The notes: a model not told the origin generated them from the sequence alone. 64,000 nt of DNA from SZUA-36 sp963801195 (GCA_963801195.1 CAWDDX010000003.1:930001-994000); one strand, 5' to 3'; shown: positions 52,499 through 62,337, counted from the first letter of the stretch. Program-made: numbers and translations.

Positions 52499-52792
52499 TT
52501 ACGATGTTTCAAAGTTGCAACCAAAGTGCTGTTCCAGGTAACGGATGATTTCCTGTTCGATGGGTCCTTTCAGCATCAGCAGCATAAACCCCAGCCTGGC
52601 CTGGATTCTGAGTTCGGTTTCCTTCACGCGTATTTGACCGCTGACCCCGGGGCGCTCGAAGTGGATGACCTCGTCTTCCCAACCGTAATCAATGCCGAAT
52701 TTTTCTGCCAGATCGGCCGACAATTCGTCCGCGGCGTTCAGCGCTTCCTCGTGGCTGAGATTGTGAAACGCGTGAATATCGATGGTGGACAA
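52499..52792 (-). CDS. Polyhydroxyalkanoic acid system family protein (PHA_gran_rgn)
   Basis: Small cytosolic protein of about 97 residues with the family pattern: IDIHAFHNLSHEEALNAADE, then KFGIDYGWEDEVIHFERPGV, and GQIRVKETELRIQARLGFML. The PHA_gran_rgn family is annotated from PHA synthase loci in some bacteria, but exact function is unsettled. TTG at 52792 gives the usual short lead and has GGAGG about 13 bases upstream; the in-frame upstream extension (MEFLDVCLLN...) does not fit the family. No phaC or phasin gene is in view. Lies convergent with the helical protein gene, separated from it by REP and 12-bp repeats. Confidence 0.8.
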   Translation of the reverse strand: MSTIDIHAFHNLSHEEALNAADELSADLAEKFGIDYGWEDEVIHFERPGVSGQIRVKETELRIQARLGFMLLMLKGPIEQEIIRYLEQHFGCNFETS

Positions 52793-52912
52793 AGGCAGCA
52801 GGCCTCCTTGTGATTTGCTGCAGTTTAGCAAGCAAACGTCAAGAAATTCCAAAAAACTGGAAAAAGACCGCTGCTGACAGGGTTTTGGCGCAGGTACGGC
52901 AGCCCGTTTGAA

Positions 52913-52926
52913 TTGATCTAGATCAA
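52913..52926. promoter_or_regulatory. Perfect FNR/ANR-type box
   Basis: TTGATCTAGATCAA exactly fits TTGATNNNNATCAA. It lies in the 343-base gap between the PHA-type protein (start 121 bases to the left) and the exported lipase (start 210 bases to the right). TTTACT at 52955-52960 could be a -10 for a plus-strand promoter with the box near -40 to -47. No other gene-like signal in the gap. Confidence 0.7.
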
Positions 52927-53135
52927 AAACAATCGTGCAAAGATTTTGTTTTTCTTTACTCTGCCGTATGATTGTCCGATAACCAAGGACTCGGGGTTCG
53001 ACTAATTAGACAATTTGATACCATCGCTGGAACTGTCCAGTAATTAAACCCAGTCTCGCCCGTGGCCAGTTGTTGTTCCCACCGATCTATTCGGATGGTG
53101 ACAAATTGCTCTGCACATTACATGGGGAACTGAAA

Positions 53136-55460
53136 ATGAATAAGCGTTTGACCCTTCTATTTCTCTCGTTGTTTTTCTCATTCGCAGTAGTCAGTGTGCG
53201 TGCGGACGATGGTCAATTATGTCCACCGGGCGCGACCAATAAAGACGGGAGTGTTGTTACCAATGTTCTGACCGCGAGTTTTGATCCGTTTGGTCAATCC
53301 AGTGGCAGACCGGTAACTCCATTTCCCTCCAACCTGGCATTTTTCACAACGAAGGATCTGACACTGGATATTCCGGTTGTGGACCCCAACGATTATTCGG
53401 ACCCGAAGGTAGCCCTCAGTGCCCTGGACGGCTACAGCCTCGTTGAAAAGTGGGTTACCAGTTTTGCAAGCAACTTGACCGGTGCTTACGACAACAACAC
53501 ACCCGGCAATATTGATCCATCGACCGTTAAGACCGGTCAGTCTGTAAGAATGTTCGAGGTCACTACGAGCCAGTTTCTCTTTGTCACCAGCATCGTAAGG
53601 GAATTAACCCCCGGCGTGGACTACGTTGCGGTTCCTGCCTCTGCGAGCCAGGTCGCGATACTGCCGCTGAAGCCGCTGAAAGAATATACGGCTTACATGG
53701 CAGTTCTGACCAACGACATTACTGATACCCAGGGTAATAATGCGACACCGGACAGGACTTACAACTTTGGTAAAACCTCGGTCCCGTGGGTAAATGCACT
53801 GGGTCAAAGCACCAATGCGCTGTTTGACGATGCAACTGCACAGCAACTCGAGTTAATCAGACAGGTTGTACAGAGCATGGAATTGAACGCGGCGGCCTAC
53901 GGTATCGATCCCGCAGACATCGTTCTCTCCTGGACCGCACAGACCCAATCGGTTACCCGCACACTGAAGACATTGCGGGCCATTGCGCAACCGGCGCCCA
54001 CCACAATCGTCCCGACGGGATACAGCACCAACGACCTGGTTCCCGGTTCGCCGGGTGCGGCTGACGTTTATATGGGTATCATCACGATACCCTATTACGC
54101 GGGTATACCCTCTGCTGCCAACCCCGTCGCACCACTGAACACCTTCTGGAAAGCTGCTCCAGGCGCGTATGTCCCGCCTTTCGACCAGTTCGGTCTTGAC
54201 CCCACCTCCACCAATATCACGATTGCGAACCCGATGCCTGTTCTGACGGGCATGCAGACGGTGCCGTTGCTGATAACGATACCGAAGGGCGTCAAACCGC
54301 CAAATGGCTGGCCGGTCGTGATATTTGGTCACGGCATAACAAGAAGCCGGGTGGATGTATTGGGCACAGCGGATGCCTTCGCAGCGGCCGGTTACGTGGC
54401 AGTCGCAATGGATTTCCCCATGCATGGCATCAGCCCGGACGCCACACCTCAATATGCTGCCTTATGGGTCGAGAATACGCCTTTTGCACCTGTCGCAAAC
54501 GAACGCACCTTTGACGTCGACTATATTAATAACGTAACCGGCGCGCCCGGGCCGGACGGCTTGATCGATGCTTCGGGCTCCCACGCCGTTTCCGCAGGGC
54601 TTTCCAATATGCTGGTCGGACGTGATCTGATTCGGCAGGGTGAAGCTGATTTGTCCGTGCTGGCGGTTTCGATCGCTTCCATGGATTTTGATGGCGACAG
54701 TGTGCCGGATACCGATGCTTCAAACATTGCCTACGCAGGCCAGTCATGGGGCGGTATACATGGCACGGTCTTCACCGCACTTGAACCGCTGGTGACGCGT
54801 TCATTCCTTTCAGTTCCCGGCGGCAGCATCGCCCGTTTCGCGGAAGCCTCAGCCAGTTTTGGACCGCAAATCCGGGCAGGTCTCGCCAGCAAAGGTGTCT
54901 ATCCGGGAACAGCGGATTACGAGTCCTTTTTCCTCGTCTGGCAAACCGTTCTGGATTCAGCTGACCCAATCAACTGGGCTGCCGAAGCAGCAATGAATAC
55001 ACCGATACTGTTACACGAAGTCATCAATGACCAGGTGATACCTAATTTTGTGGCGACTTCACCGCTCGCAGGCACAGAGCCGTTGATCAAGGTCATGGGA
55101 CTCAACGCCTATAGCAGCACCCAGCAGAGTGCGGACGGTCTGCGCGCCGCGGGTCGCTTTGTGCCGCCTGCGTCACATGGCTCATGGCTGGACCCGTCCA
55201 GTTCACCGCCCGCGTTTTATGAAATGCAGACACAGGCCGCTTCATTCATCGCCTCATTTGGCGGCGCCGTGGTTGTAACCGACGGGAATACGATGGTCCC
55301 CGTCGTGCAAGCACAGTCCCAGCGGGCTGCAAACCTGACCGAGAAGAAGGATATAAAATCCCGAAAAGCGCAGCAAAGAAGCGGTCTTGTGAACAAGAGA
55401 CAGACCTTGAGCAGGCTTGAGCAAGCCAAGCAAAACAATCAGCCTGACAGGTTCGAATAG
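53136..55460 (+). CDS. Exported lipase/phospholipase of the VolA/Pla-1 type
   Basis: 774-residue secreted alpha/beta hydrolase. Signal peptide MNKRLTLLFLSLFFSFAVVS; the mature part begins near DDGQLCPPGATNKDG. The Lipase_bact_N-like domain is recognisable (FDPFGQSSGRPVTPFPSNLA, then FFTTKDLTLDIPVVDPNDYS), and the catalytic domain carries VVIFGHGITRSRVDVL near residue 400 and the nucleophile elbow AGQSWGGIHGT near 535 (GxSxG). VolA of Vibrio and Pla-1/Cef of aquatic bacteria have this order; they are surface lipoproteins, whereas this one lacks a lipobox (no LxxC near the cleavage site). The C-terminal 50 residues are basic and glutamine-rich. GGGGAAC precedes the chosen ATG; the frame is open further up but without similarity. 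First gene of the envelope cluster. Confidence 0.82.
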   Translation: MNKRLTLLFLSLFFSFAVVSVRADDGQLCPPGATNKDGSVVTNVLTASFDPFGQSSGRPVTPFPSNLAFFTTKDLTLDIPVVDPNDYSDPKVALSALDGYSLVEKWVTSFASNLTGAYDNNTPGNIDPSTVKTGQSVRMFEVTTSQFLFVTSIVRELTPGVDYVAVPASASQVAILPLKPLKEYTAYMAVLTNDITDTQGNNATPDRTYNFGKTSVPWVNALGQSTNALFDDATAQQLELIRQVVQSMELNAAAYGIDPADIVLSWTAQTQSVTRTLKTLRAIAQPAPTTIVPTGYSTNDLVPGSPGAADVYMGIITIPYYAGIPSAANPVAPLNTFWKAAPGAYVPPFDQFGLDPTSTNITIANPMPVLTGMQTVPLLITIPKGVKPPNGWPVVIFGHGITRSRVDVLGTADAFAAAGYVAVAMDFPMHGISPDATPQYAALWVENTPFAPVANERTFDVDYINNVTGAPGPDGLIDASGSHAVSAGLSNMLVGRDLIRQGEADLSVLAVSIASMDFDGDSVPDTDASNIAYAGQSWGGIHGTVFTALEPLVTRSFLSVPGGSIARFAEASASFGPQIRAGLASKGVYPGTADYESFFLVWQTVLDSADPINWAAEAAMNTPILLHEVINDQVIPNFVATSPLAGTEPLIKVMGLNAYSSTQQSADGLRAAGRFVPPASHGSWLDPSSSPPAFYEMQTQAASFIASFGGAVVVTDGNTMVPVVQAQSQRAANLTEKKDIKSRKAQQRSGLVNKRQTLSRLEQAKQNNQPDRFE

Positions 55461-55470
55461 GGAGTGGGAG

Positions 55471-57393
55471 ATGAAAATGACAATAGCAAAACAGCTCATA
55501 AATAAACAGATGCCAGCTTCCGATCAAACGGCAGAGAACAGCTTGACAAGAAGACTTGTTCCCGGCGCCCTCGCCGCTGCATTGTTAGCCTTGAGCACCG
55601 GCGCCAATGCCATCGAGTTTTCCAAGGATGAGTGGTCCGGCCGGATAGACACCACGGTAAGTTATGGCGCCATCTTTAGGGCCCATGACTACGTTGATGA
55701 ATTCTTCGGTAAGGCGGCCTTCAATCCAACGGAATTTCTTTTGACGAACGCCGAGCAGCGTCAATCGCCGGGCCGCTGGTCCGTCAACAACGATGAGGGC
55801 AACCGGAACTATCCGGATGGCGGGCAACTGGTTGCCAACACTGTCAAGCTCACTTCCGAACTTGATGTGCGCTATAAGGACTTTGGTGCTTTCACCCGTT
55901 TTACGGCCTTCTACGATTTTGAGAACCACAACAAGGACTTTCTCTCTGAGGAAGCCATTAAGCGCGTTGGCAAGGATATCAGGCTGCTTGACTTGTATGT
56001 TTGGGGTGCAAACGAGATCGGCGAGCATTTCCTGAACTGGCGTCTCGGCAGACAGGTCGTCAGCTGGGGTGAATCCACATTCATTCAAGGTGGTATCAAC
56101 GTCATCAATCCGGTGGATGTCTCCCGGCTCAGGGTAGCGGGCGCCGAACTGAAGGAAGCCTACGAGGGCGTCAATATGTTGAAAGGTTCGATTGACCTGA
56201 CACAGAACCTGTCTCTCGAAGCACTGTACATGTTCGAGTTCCGGAAAATCATACCGGATCCTGCCGGCACATATTTCAGCACCAACGATATTGCAACGCC
56301 CGGTGCTTCACACGTGATGCTGGGCTGGGGAACGCTCGATTCACCGGTTGTCAATCCTGACCTGTACACCGATGTCTGTCTGAACGGTAACTTTGGCGCA
56401 TCGGATTCGTCGTTACCGCCTTCACTGGTAGCCGTGAGTTGCAGCCGCTCCTTCCCGCGTGGAGATACCATTGATGCTAAGAACGGCGGTCAGTATGGTC
56501 TGTCATTGCGCTACTTCGCAGACCAGTTGAATGGCACCGAGTTTGGCTTTTACTACCTCAATTACCACAGCCGTCTGCCCCTGATCAGCGGATCGGCGGT
56601 CACCTCGACCGAGTTCACAACCGGTCGATACTGGACCGAGTATCCCGAAGACATACATCTTTGGGGTGCAAGCTTTAACTCCAATGTCGGCACCTGGTCA
56701 CTGTCCGGTGAAGTCAGTTACCGACCCAATGCCCCGCTGCAGATTGATGACGTGGAAATTTTATTCGCGGGTCTGTCACCGTTGAATGTTCTTTTCCCGG
56801 CCCCCGCGCTGCAGTTCAAAAGCCAGTTGGGTGATTTTGGAGCGGGTGAGCACATCAAGGGCTGGGAAGAACATAAATCCTGGCAGGCTCAGCTCACGAC
56901 GACAAAACTTTTTGGCCCGGATAACTTCCTCAAAGCCAACCAGGTTCTCTTTGTTGCCGAGGTTGGCATGAATTACGTATCAGACCTGCCGTGCAAATGT
57001 GACCTGAGATTTAACGGTGACGGTACCGATACCGGTGGCGGTCCCGACTTTCTGACCGGTGATTTACGCAACCCGATTACCGAACCTGCCGTCGGTTTTG
57101 CTGATGACTTCAGCTGGGGTTACCGTGCGATACTGCGCGCTGAATACAATGATGCGATCGGACCAACGACGGTCCTGCCGAGAATTGCCTGGTCGCAAGA
57201 TGTCAGTGGCACGACACCGGGACCGGGCGGTTCCTTTATAGAAGGCCGTAAAATAATAACGGTAGGCGTGGAATTCAATTATCTGAACGAGTGGATTTTT
57301 GACCTTTCCTACACCAATTTTATGGGCGGCGGGCACTACAACCTGCTATCTGACCGCGATTTCTATGCCGCCAGTGTCCGTTACTCATTCTGA
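55471..57393 (+). CDS. DUF1302 family outer-membrane beta-barrel protein
   Basis: 640-residue predicted outer-membrane barrel. A long lead of about 25 polar residues is followed by a hydrophobic signal core (LVPGALAAALLALSTGANA), then an aromatic-rich body with alternating patterns, and the C-terminal ASVRYSF with terminal Phe, the barrel-assembly signature. DUF1302 proteins are usually next to DUF1329 proteins, which is the case here (next gene, 13 bases after the stop). The chosen ATG follows GGGAGTGGGAG; a second ATG two codons later is also available. It starts 10 bases after the lipase stop, so co-transcription is near certain. Proposed role: outer-membrane channel or acceptor for a hydrophobic compound; no direct evidence for substrate. 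Confidence 0.9.
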   Translation: MKMTIAKQLINKQMPASDQTAENSLTRRLVPGALAAALLALSTGANAIEFSKDEWSGRIDTTVSYGAIFRAHDYVDEFFGKAAFNPTEFLLTNAEQRQSPGRWSVNNDEGNRNYPDGGQLVANTVKLTSELDVRYKDFGAFTRFTAFYDFENHNKDFLSEEAIKRVGKDIRLLDLYVWGANEIGEHFLNWRLGRQVVSWGESTFIQGGINVINPVDVSRLRVAGAELKEAYEGVNMLKGSIDLTQNLSLEALYMFEFRKIIPDPAGTYFSTNDIATPGASHVMLGWGTLDSPVVNPDLYTDVCLNGNFGASDSSLPPSLVAVSCSRSFPRGDTIDAKNGGQYGLSLRYFADQLNGTEFGFYYLNYHSRLPLISGSAVTSTEFTTGRYWTEYPEDIHLWGASFNSNVGTWSLSGEVSYRPNAPLQIDDVEILFAGLSPLNVLFPAPALQFKSQLGDFGAGEHIKGWEEHKSWQAQLTTTKLFGPDNFLKANQVLFVAEVGMNYVSDLPCKCDLRFNGDGTDTGGGPDFLTGDLRNPITEPAVGFADDFSWGYRAILRAEYNDAIGPTTVLPRIAWSQDVSGTTPGPGGSFIEGRKIITVGVEFNYLNEWIFDLSYTNFMGGGHYNLLSDRDFYAASVRYSF

Positions 57394-57406
57394 TCCGGAG
57401 AATTTC

Positions 57407-58783
57407 ATGCATATCTTTAAACGAATTTCGTTCTCACTCTGCATCGGGTTCACGCTGGGTGCGGGATTGTTTACAGGCCAGGCATTTGCCGGCGCGAAAC
57501 CCGACCAGGTCCACCGTCTGAGTGAAGACCTGACACCGATGGGCTCCGAAAGGGCCGGCAATGCCGAAGGCACCATTCCCGCGTGGACGGGTGGTATCAC
57601 GACACCACCGCCGGAATACAAACCCGGAGACCATCACCAGAATCCGTACCCTGATGATAAACCGTTGTTCCGTATTACCGGCGCAAACTACAAGGACTAT
57701 GCCGACAAGCTGAGCGTGGGACAAATGGCCACCTTTGCAAAATACCCGGACACCTATTTCATGGACGTCTACCCGACCCGCCGCAGCGCGTCATTCCCGG
57801 AGCGTATCTATGAGATGACCGCCAAGAACGGTGCTACCGCGAAACTCGTTGCAGATGGCGAAGGCGTAGTAGATGCTGCGGAGGGGTTTCCGTTCCCGTT
57901 TCCGGAAAACGCCTATGAACTGATGTGGAACCACAAGCTCAAGTACAAGGGAATCGGTGGCGTGCGCTATAACACGCAAATCGCGCCGACCGCGAGTGGT
58001 GACTTCTCGGTGACCGTGATTCGTGAAGAACTGCTCGGGCTGTACTACAAACCGGGCGTCACCCTTGAAGAGATCAACAATATCCTGTTGTATTTCTTCC
58101 AGGAAGTGGAATCCCCGGCCAGGCTGGCGGGAAACATCCTGCTCGTGCATGAAACCCTCAACCAGATTGAAACACCGCGCCAGGCATGGATCTACAACCC
58201 CGGTCAACGCAGGGTGCGGCGGGCGCCGAATGTCGCCTATGACAACCCCGGTACCGCGTCCGATGGTTTGCGCACCAACGACATGACCGATATGTTCAAC
58301 GGTGCCATGGACCGGTTTAACTGGAAGGTGATTGGTAAAAAGGAAATGTACATTCCGTATAATTCCTACGGTGCGCACGCCGCGGGTATCACCTATGACG
58401 AATTTATCCGCCCGGGGCACCTGAACCAGGAACTGATGCGCTATGAACTGCATCGTGTCTGGATCATAGAAGCCGACCTGAAGGAAGGCATGCGGCATAT
58501 CAATCCGAAACGCACCTATTACCTCGATGAAGACAGCTACCAGATCGCGCTGATCGACCATTACGACGGCCGCTTGCAGTTGTGGCGTTCCTCCGAATGT
58601 CACTCGATTAACTATTACGATGTGCCGACGACCTGGTCCACGATAGAAACGCACTATGATCTGCAGTCCGGCAGATATGTCGCACAGGGCTTCGACAACA
58701 CGATGGCTGTCAATACGTTTAATGTTGAAATGCAGCCAGCGCAGTTTACACCACAGGCCTTGCGTTCACGCGGTCACCGTTGA
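57407..58783 (+). CDS. DUF1329 family periplasmic protein
   Basis: 458-residue exported protein. Signal peptide MHIFKRISFSLCIGFTLGAG ending near AFA. Family text is clear: RLSEDLTPMGSERAGNAEGT followed by IPAWTGGITTPP near residues 40-70, LPFPFPENAYELMWNHKLKY-like FPFPFPENAYELMWNHK near 190, YNPGQRRVRRAPNVAYDNPG near 270, and WKVIGKKEMYIPYNSYGAHA. DUF1329 belongs to the LolA/LolB-like fold group of periplasmic lipid-binding proteins as far as I recall. CCGGAG precedes the ATG. It follows the DUF1302 gene by 13 bases and is closed by an intrinsic terminator, so it ends the first transcript, with two more genes of the set beyond. Confidence 0.9.
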   Translation: MHIFKRISFSLCIGFTLGAGLFTGQAFAGAKPDQVHRLSEDLTPMGSERAGNAEGTIPAWTGGITTPPPEYKPGDHHQNPYPDDKPLFRITGANYKDYADKLSVGQMATFAKYPDTYFMDVYPTRRSASFPERIYEMTAKNGATAKLVADGEGVVDAAEGFPFPFPENAYELMWNHKLKYKGIGGVRYNTQIAPTASGDFSVTVIREELLGLYYKPGVTLEEINNILLYFFQEVESPARLAGNILLVHETLNQIETPRQAWIYNPGQRRVRRAPNVAYDNPGTASDGLRTNDMTDMFNGAMDRFNWKVIGKKEMYIPYNSYGAHAAGITYDEFIRPGHLNQELMRYELHRVWIIEADLKEGMRHINPKRTYYLDEDSYQIALIDHYDGRLQLWRSSECHSINYYDVPTTWSTIETHYDLQSGRYVAQGFDNTMAVNTFNVEMQPAQFTPQALRSRGHR

Positions 58784-58786
58784 GAA

Positions 58787-58822
58787 AATTAAAAAGGCCG
58801 GCGTACGCTGGCCTTTTTAATT
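58787..58822 (+). terminator. Intrinsic terminator after DUF1329 gene
   Basis: AATTAAAAAGGCC-GGCGTACGCT-GGCCTTTTTAATT: an extended A/T-flanked stem, with its right arm starting GGCCTTTTTAATT, three bases after the stop codon. It is likely bidirectional in form, but only plus-strand genes flank it. Confidence 0.85.
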
Positions 58823-58843
58823 GGCCCGTAACATAATCAGTTC

Positions 58844-59806
58844 ATGACTCGATCAAGAAAACTCGTGCCAATGATTTGTGTCGCCCTGCTCCTGGGTTGC
58901 ATGATGTTGCCCGCGATGGCTTACGATGAGATGGACATCGAGTACGCAGAAAAAATGCCGCTGGCAACGAAATCCATGCTGCTCGATATCACACGTGCCG
59001 GAAACACACTGGTCGCCGTCGGTGAGCGCGGACATGTCCTGACATCGACCGATGGCAAAACCTGGACCCAGGCCGAGGTGGTACCTACCCGTTCCACTCT
59101 GACCACGGTTTTCAGCGTCGGCGACCGGTTATGGGCCGGTGGGCATGACGCTGTTATTCTCACGAGCGGAGACCAGGGTAAAAACTGGACACGGCTATTT
59201 TTCGATCCCGATCGTAACCAGGCCATCATGGATATTTACTTCACCGACGAAGACAACGGCATCGCCGTGGGTTCCTACGGTCTATACCTGGTTACCAGCG
59301 ATGGCGGTAAAACCTGGGAAGAAGGCAGTGTCGATCCGGACAGTGATTATCACCTCAATGCCCTCGTATATTTCGGCGATGGGAAATGGTTGATTGCGGG
59401 TGAGGCCGGCAATTCCTACCGCAGTTACGATAACGGCGAGAGCTGGGAACTTCTCGACTTGCCCTACCAGGGTTCTATGTGGGGGGCATTGAAAACAAAC
59501 GCCGACTGCGTGCTGTTTTATGGTCTCCGCGGCCACGTGATGCAAAGCTGTGATTTTGGTTCAAACTGGACCGAAATTGATACCGGTTCAGAGGCAAGTA
59601 TTTCGGGTGGGGCAGAATACGACGATCTCGTGCTGCTGGCCGCCAATAGCGGAATCCTGATGCTCAGGAATGACTCCAGCGGATTCCGTGTCTATCACCA
59701 TTCCAGTGGTGTGGATTTTTCTGCTGCGATTTCGCTCGGAGACGGCAGTTTCCTGCTGACCGGCGAGGAAGGTGTGCACAGGTATCCGGAGACAGTCAAT
59801 GAATGA
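58844..59806 (+). CDS. YCF48/BNR-repeat exported beta-propeller protein
   Basis: 320-residue exported propeller of the photosystem-II-stability-factor-like (YCF48) type. Signal peptide MTRSRKLVPMICVALLLGCM ending at AMA. Asp-box (BNR) repeats with SxDxGxxW character: LTSTDGKTWTQAEV, LTSGDQGKNWTRLF, LVTSDGGKTWEEGS, YRSYDNGESWELLD and QSCDFGSNWTEID, i.e. five blades visible. The ATG follows the terminator by 22 bases with no strong ribosome-binding site. Its stop overlaps the next gene's start, so it is translationally coupled to the RND transporter. The propeller likely works as a periplasmic scaffold or substrate-docking partner for that transporter; this pairing is common in DUF1302/DUF1329 loci, as I recall. 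Confidence 0.88.
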   Translation: MTRSRKLVPMICVALLLGCMMLPAMAYDEMDIEYAEKMPLATKSMLLDITRAGNTLVAVGERGHVLTSTDGKTWTQAEVVPTRSTLTTVFSVGDRLWAGGHDAVILTSGDQGKNWTRLFFDPDRNQAIMDIYFTDEDNGIAVGSYGLYLVTSDGGKTWEEGSVDPDSDYHLNALVYFGDGKWLIAGEAGNSYRSYDNGESWELLDLPYQGSMWGALKTNADCVLFYGLRGHVMQSCDFGSNWTEIDTGSEASISGGAEYDDLVLLAANSGILMLRNDSSGFRVYHHSSGVDFSAAISLGDGSFLLTGEEGVHRYPETVNE

Positions 59807-62327
59807 TACGTTGATAGATGACTCTGAAAACACGCGTCTGCACAAGATAGCCACCTTTCTGATCAACTTTCGTTATGGCATCGTTGCCCTCTTCGTAGTT
59901 ATCACCATCGGCATGATATTCGCGATGTCGCAACTGAAAATTGAGACAGGTTTCAAAAAACAGTTGCCGCTCAATCACGAGTACATGCAGACCTTTCTGC
60001 AGTATGAAAAGGAATTTGGCGGCGCCAACCGTATACTGGTTGCGCTGGTTGCACGTGATGGCAACATGTTCACGCCAGAGTTCTTCGAGGCATTCGAAGC
60101 CATAACCAACCAGGTATTTTTCATCCCTGGCGTTGACCGCGCCAGTGTGCGCTCCATTTTTACGCCCAACGTCCGCTTTGTTGAAATCGTCGAAGACGGT
60201 TTTGCCGGCGGTAATGTCATCCCATCCGATTATGCGCCCTCGGAGGAAATGTTCGAGAAGGTGCGTTCAAATATCATCAAATCGGGTGAGGTCGGGCGCC
60301 TGGTTTCGGCAGATTTTTCCGGTGCCATGGTGTGGGCCAACCTGATGGAGGAAAACCCGCAGACGGGCGAAAAACTCGATTACCGGGCAGTGGCCGCGCA
60401 GCTGGAAGCGATTCGGACCAAGTACGAAAATGACGAATTCACGGTTCACATCATCGGCTTTGCAAAGATTGTAGGCGATATCTCCGATGGCGCCCGTTCG
60501 GTTGTCTGGTTCTTCCTGATCGCCCTGGTGGTCACCGCTTTTCTGTTGTACGCGTATTCCAAGTCAGTCTGGTTAACCGCCTTGCCGCTGGCATGCTCAC
60601 TGGTCGCAGTTGTCTGGCAAATGGGAATTTTAAGCCTGTTGGGCTACAGCCTGGATCCGATGAACATCCTGACGCCGTTCCTGATTTTTGCCATTGGTGT
60701 CAGTCATGGTGTACAAAAAATAAGCGCGTGGCGGGTGGAAAAAGAGTTTGGCGGACATACGCCGGATTACTGGTTGCAGCGCGGGGTGACATCCCTGGAG
60801 GATGTGCCGCGCCGCTCACCCATGCACGGTTCACGCGAAACCATCAAGAAACTGCTGGCGCCCGGAGTCATCGCGCTGGTGTCTGACACCATCGGGTTCC
60901 TGACAATCCTCTTTATTCACATTCGCATCATCCAGGAGCTTGCAATTACGGCCAGTATCGGTGTCGCCGTGATTATCCTGACCAACCTGCTGTTATTGCC
61001 GGTGTTATTGTCCTGGGTACAACTCAAAAATCCGGACAAATACCGGACCCGCATGATGCGCAACGCCGCCAAGAAGTCGCCGTTGTTCAACTTCCTCGCC
61101 GATTTCACCAAGCCCAGGCGTGCCGCGTGGGCGATCGGTGTGTCGGTGGCCTTGCTGGTGGTTGGCTACTGGCTGGCGCTGGATATGAAAATTGGCGACT
61201 CCGAGGTGGGTGTACCGGAACTGCGTCCCGATTCACGTTATAACCGCGATGCATTGTTGATCTCCAAAAAGTTTTCGCTGGGTGTGGATGTGCTCACGGT
61301 CGTGGCGGAAACCACCCCCAACGCATGCACGGAAGATTACCGTGTCATGGAAAACATCGATCGTTTCGCGTGGGACATCGCCAATGTGCCCGGTGTACAA
61401 AAAGTGATTACCTTGCCGAAGGTGGCAAAGGTGGTCAATGCGGGTTGGAACGAAGGCAATATCAAATGGCGTATTTTACCCAGGGATAATTACGTTCTGC
61501 GCCAGGCCCTGGGTGGCATCGACACGGCGACCGGCTTGCTGAACGCGGACTGCAGCGCCATGCCGATCATGATATTTACAATCGATCACAAGGCTGAAAC
61601 CATTGCCCGTATCGTTAAACGTGTCAAGGAGCTGCGCGAGCTGCTCAATATTGGTAATCTGAATTTGCAGCTGGAACACCCGGTGCTCGAAGAAATGGCG
61701 CGCGAAGGCGATATCAGCCCCGAAAGTTTGAATTTTCGCCTGGCGACCGGCAACGTGGGCGTTATGGCGGCCACCAACGAAGATATCGCAGCGGCCGAAA
61801 AGCCCATGCTGGCGTTGGTCTTTGCGTCCATTATCATCCTTTGCCTGATCACCTACCGGTCCGTGCTTGGAACCTTGTGCATTGTGCTGCCGCTGGTGGT
61901 CGTGTCCACCCTGGCGGAAGCCCTGATGGCGGTGTACGGCATCGGCTTAAAGGTCAACACGCTACCGGTGGTTGCCCTCGGTGTCGGCATCGGTGTCGAT
62001 TATGGTATCTATATTTACAATCGACTGGATATTTTGTTAAAAGCTGGCTACACGCTGCGTGATGCCTATTACAGGACGCTGCGACTCACGGGAAGGGCGG
62101 TGATATTCACCGGTCTTACACTCGGTGCCGGCGTCGGCACCTGGGCATTTTCAAGCCTGCAACTGCAAGCGGACATGGGTATTTTGCTGTCATTCATTTT
62201 CCTGGCCAACATGGTGGGAGCCATTGTCATCCTGCCGGCCCTGGTTCGCTGGCTGATGATGCGCAACCGGGATACGATCGTCGATACGCCTCCTCCTCCG
62301 GATAGTAAGCTCACTGCTGAACTGTGA
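59799..62327 (+). CDS. RND/MMPL-family transporter
   Basis: 842-residue inner-membrane exporter with the duplicated RND layout: helix 1 near residue 28 (YGIVALFVVITIGMIFAMSQ), a large periplasmic loop, then helices 2-6 (WFFLIALVVTAFLLYAY, LTALPLACSLVAVVWQMGIL, GVIALVSDTIGFLTILFIHI), then the second half with helix 7 near residue 430, another loop, and helices 8-12 (MLALVFASIIILCLITYRSV, VALGVGIGVDYGIYIYNRL, VIFTGLTLGAGVGTWAFSSL). GIGVDYGIYIY is the MMPL-type motif. ATG 59799 overlaps the end of the YCF48 gene; the longer upstream frame lies inside that gene and is not coding. This family moves lipids or hydrophobic compounds between inner membrane and periplasm. The next gene starts 11 bases later. 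Confidence 0.92.
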   Translation: MNDTLIDDSENTRLHKIATFLINFRYGIVALFVVITIGMIFAMSQLKIETGFKKQLPLNHEYMQTFLQYEKEFGGANRILVALVARDGNMFTPEFFEAFEAITNQVFFIPGVDRASVRSIFTPNVRFVEIVEDGFAGGNVIPSDYAPSEEMFEKVRSNIIKSGEVGRLVSADFSGAMVWANLMEENPQTGEKLDYRAVAAQLEAIRTKYENDEFTVHIIGFAKIVGDISDGARSVVWFFLIALVVTAFLLYAYSKSVWLTALPLACSLVAVVWQMGILSLLGYSLDPMNILTPFLIFAIGVSHGVQKISAWRVEKEFGGHTPDYWLQRGVTSLEDVPRRSPMHGSRETIKKLLAPGVIALVSDTIGFLTILFIHIRIIQELAITASIGVAVIILTNLLLLPVLLSWVQLKNPDKYRTRMMRNAAKKSPLFNFLADFTKPRRAAWAIGVSVALLVVGYWLALDMKIGDSEVGVPELRPDSRYNRDALLISKKFSLGVDVLTVVAETTPNACTEDYRVMENIDRFAWDIANVPGVQKVITLPKVAKVVNAGWNEGNIKWRILPRDNYVLRQALGGIDTATGLLNADCSAMPIMIFTIDHKAETIARIVKRVKELRELLNIGNLNLQLEHPVLEEMAREGDISPESLNFRLATGNVGVMAATNEDIAAAEKPMLALVFASIIILCLITYRSVLGTLCIVLPLVVVSTLAEALMAVYGIGLKVNTLPVVALGVGIGVDYGIYIYNRLDILLKAGYTLRDAYYRTLRLTGRAVIFTGLTLGAGVGTWAFSSLQLQADMGILLSFIFLANMVGAIVILPALVRWLMMRNRDTIVDTPPPPDSKLTAEL

Positions 62328-62337
62328 ATATTTTTAC

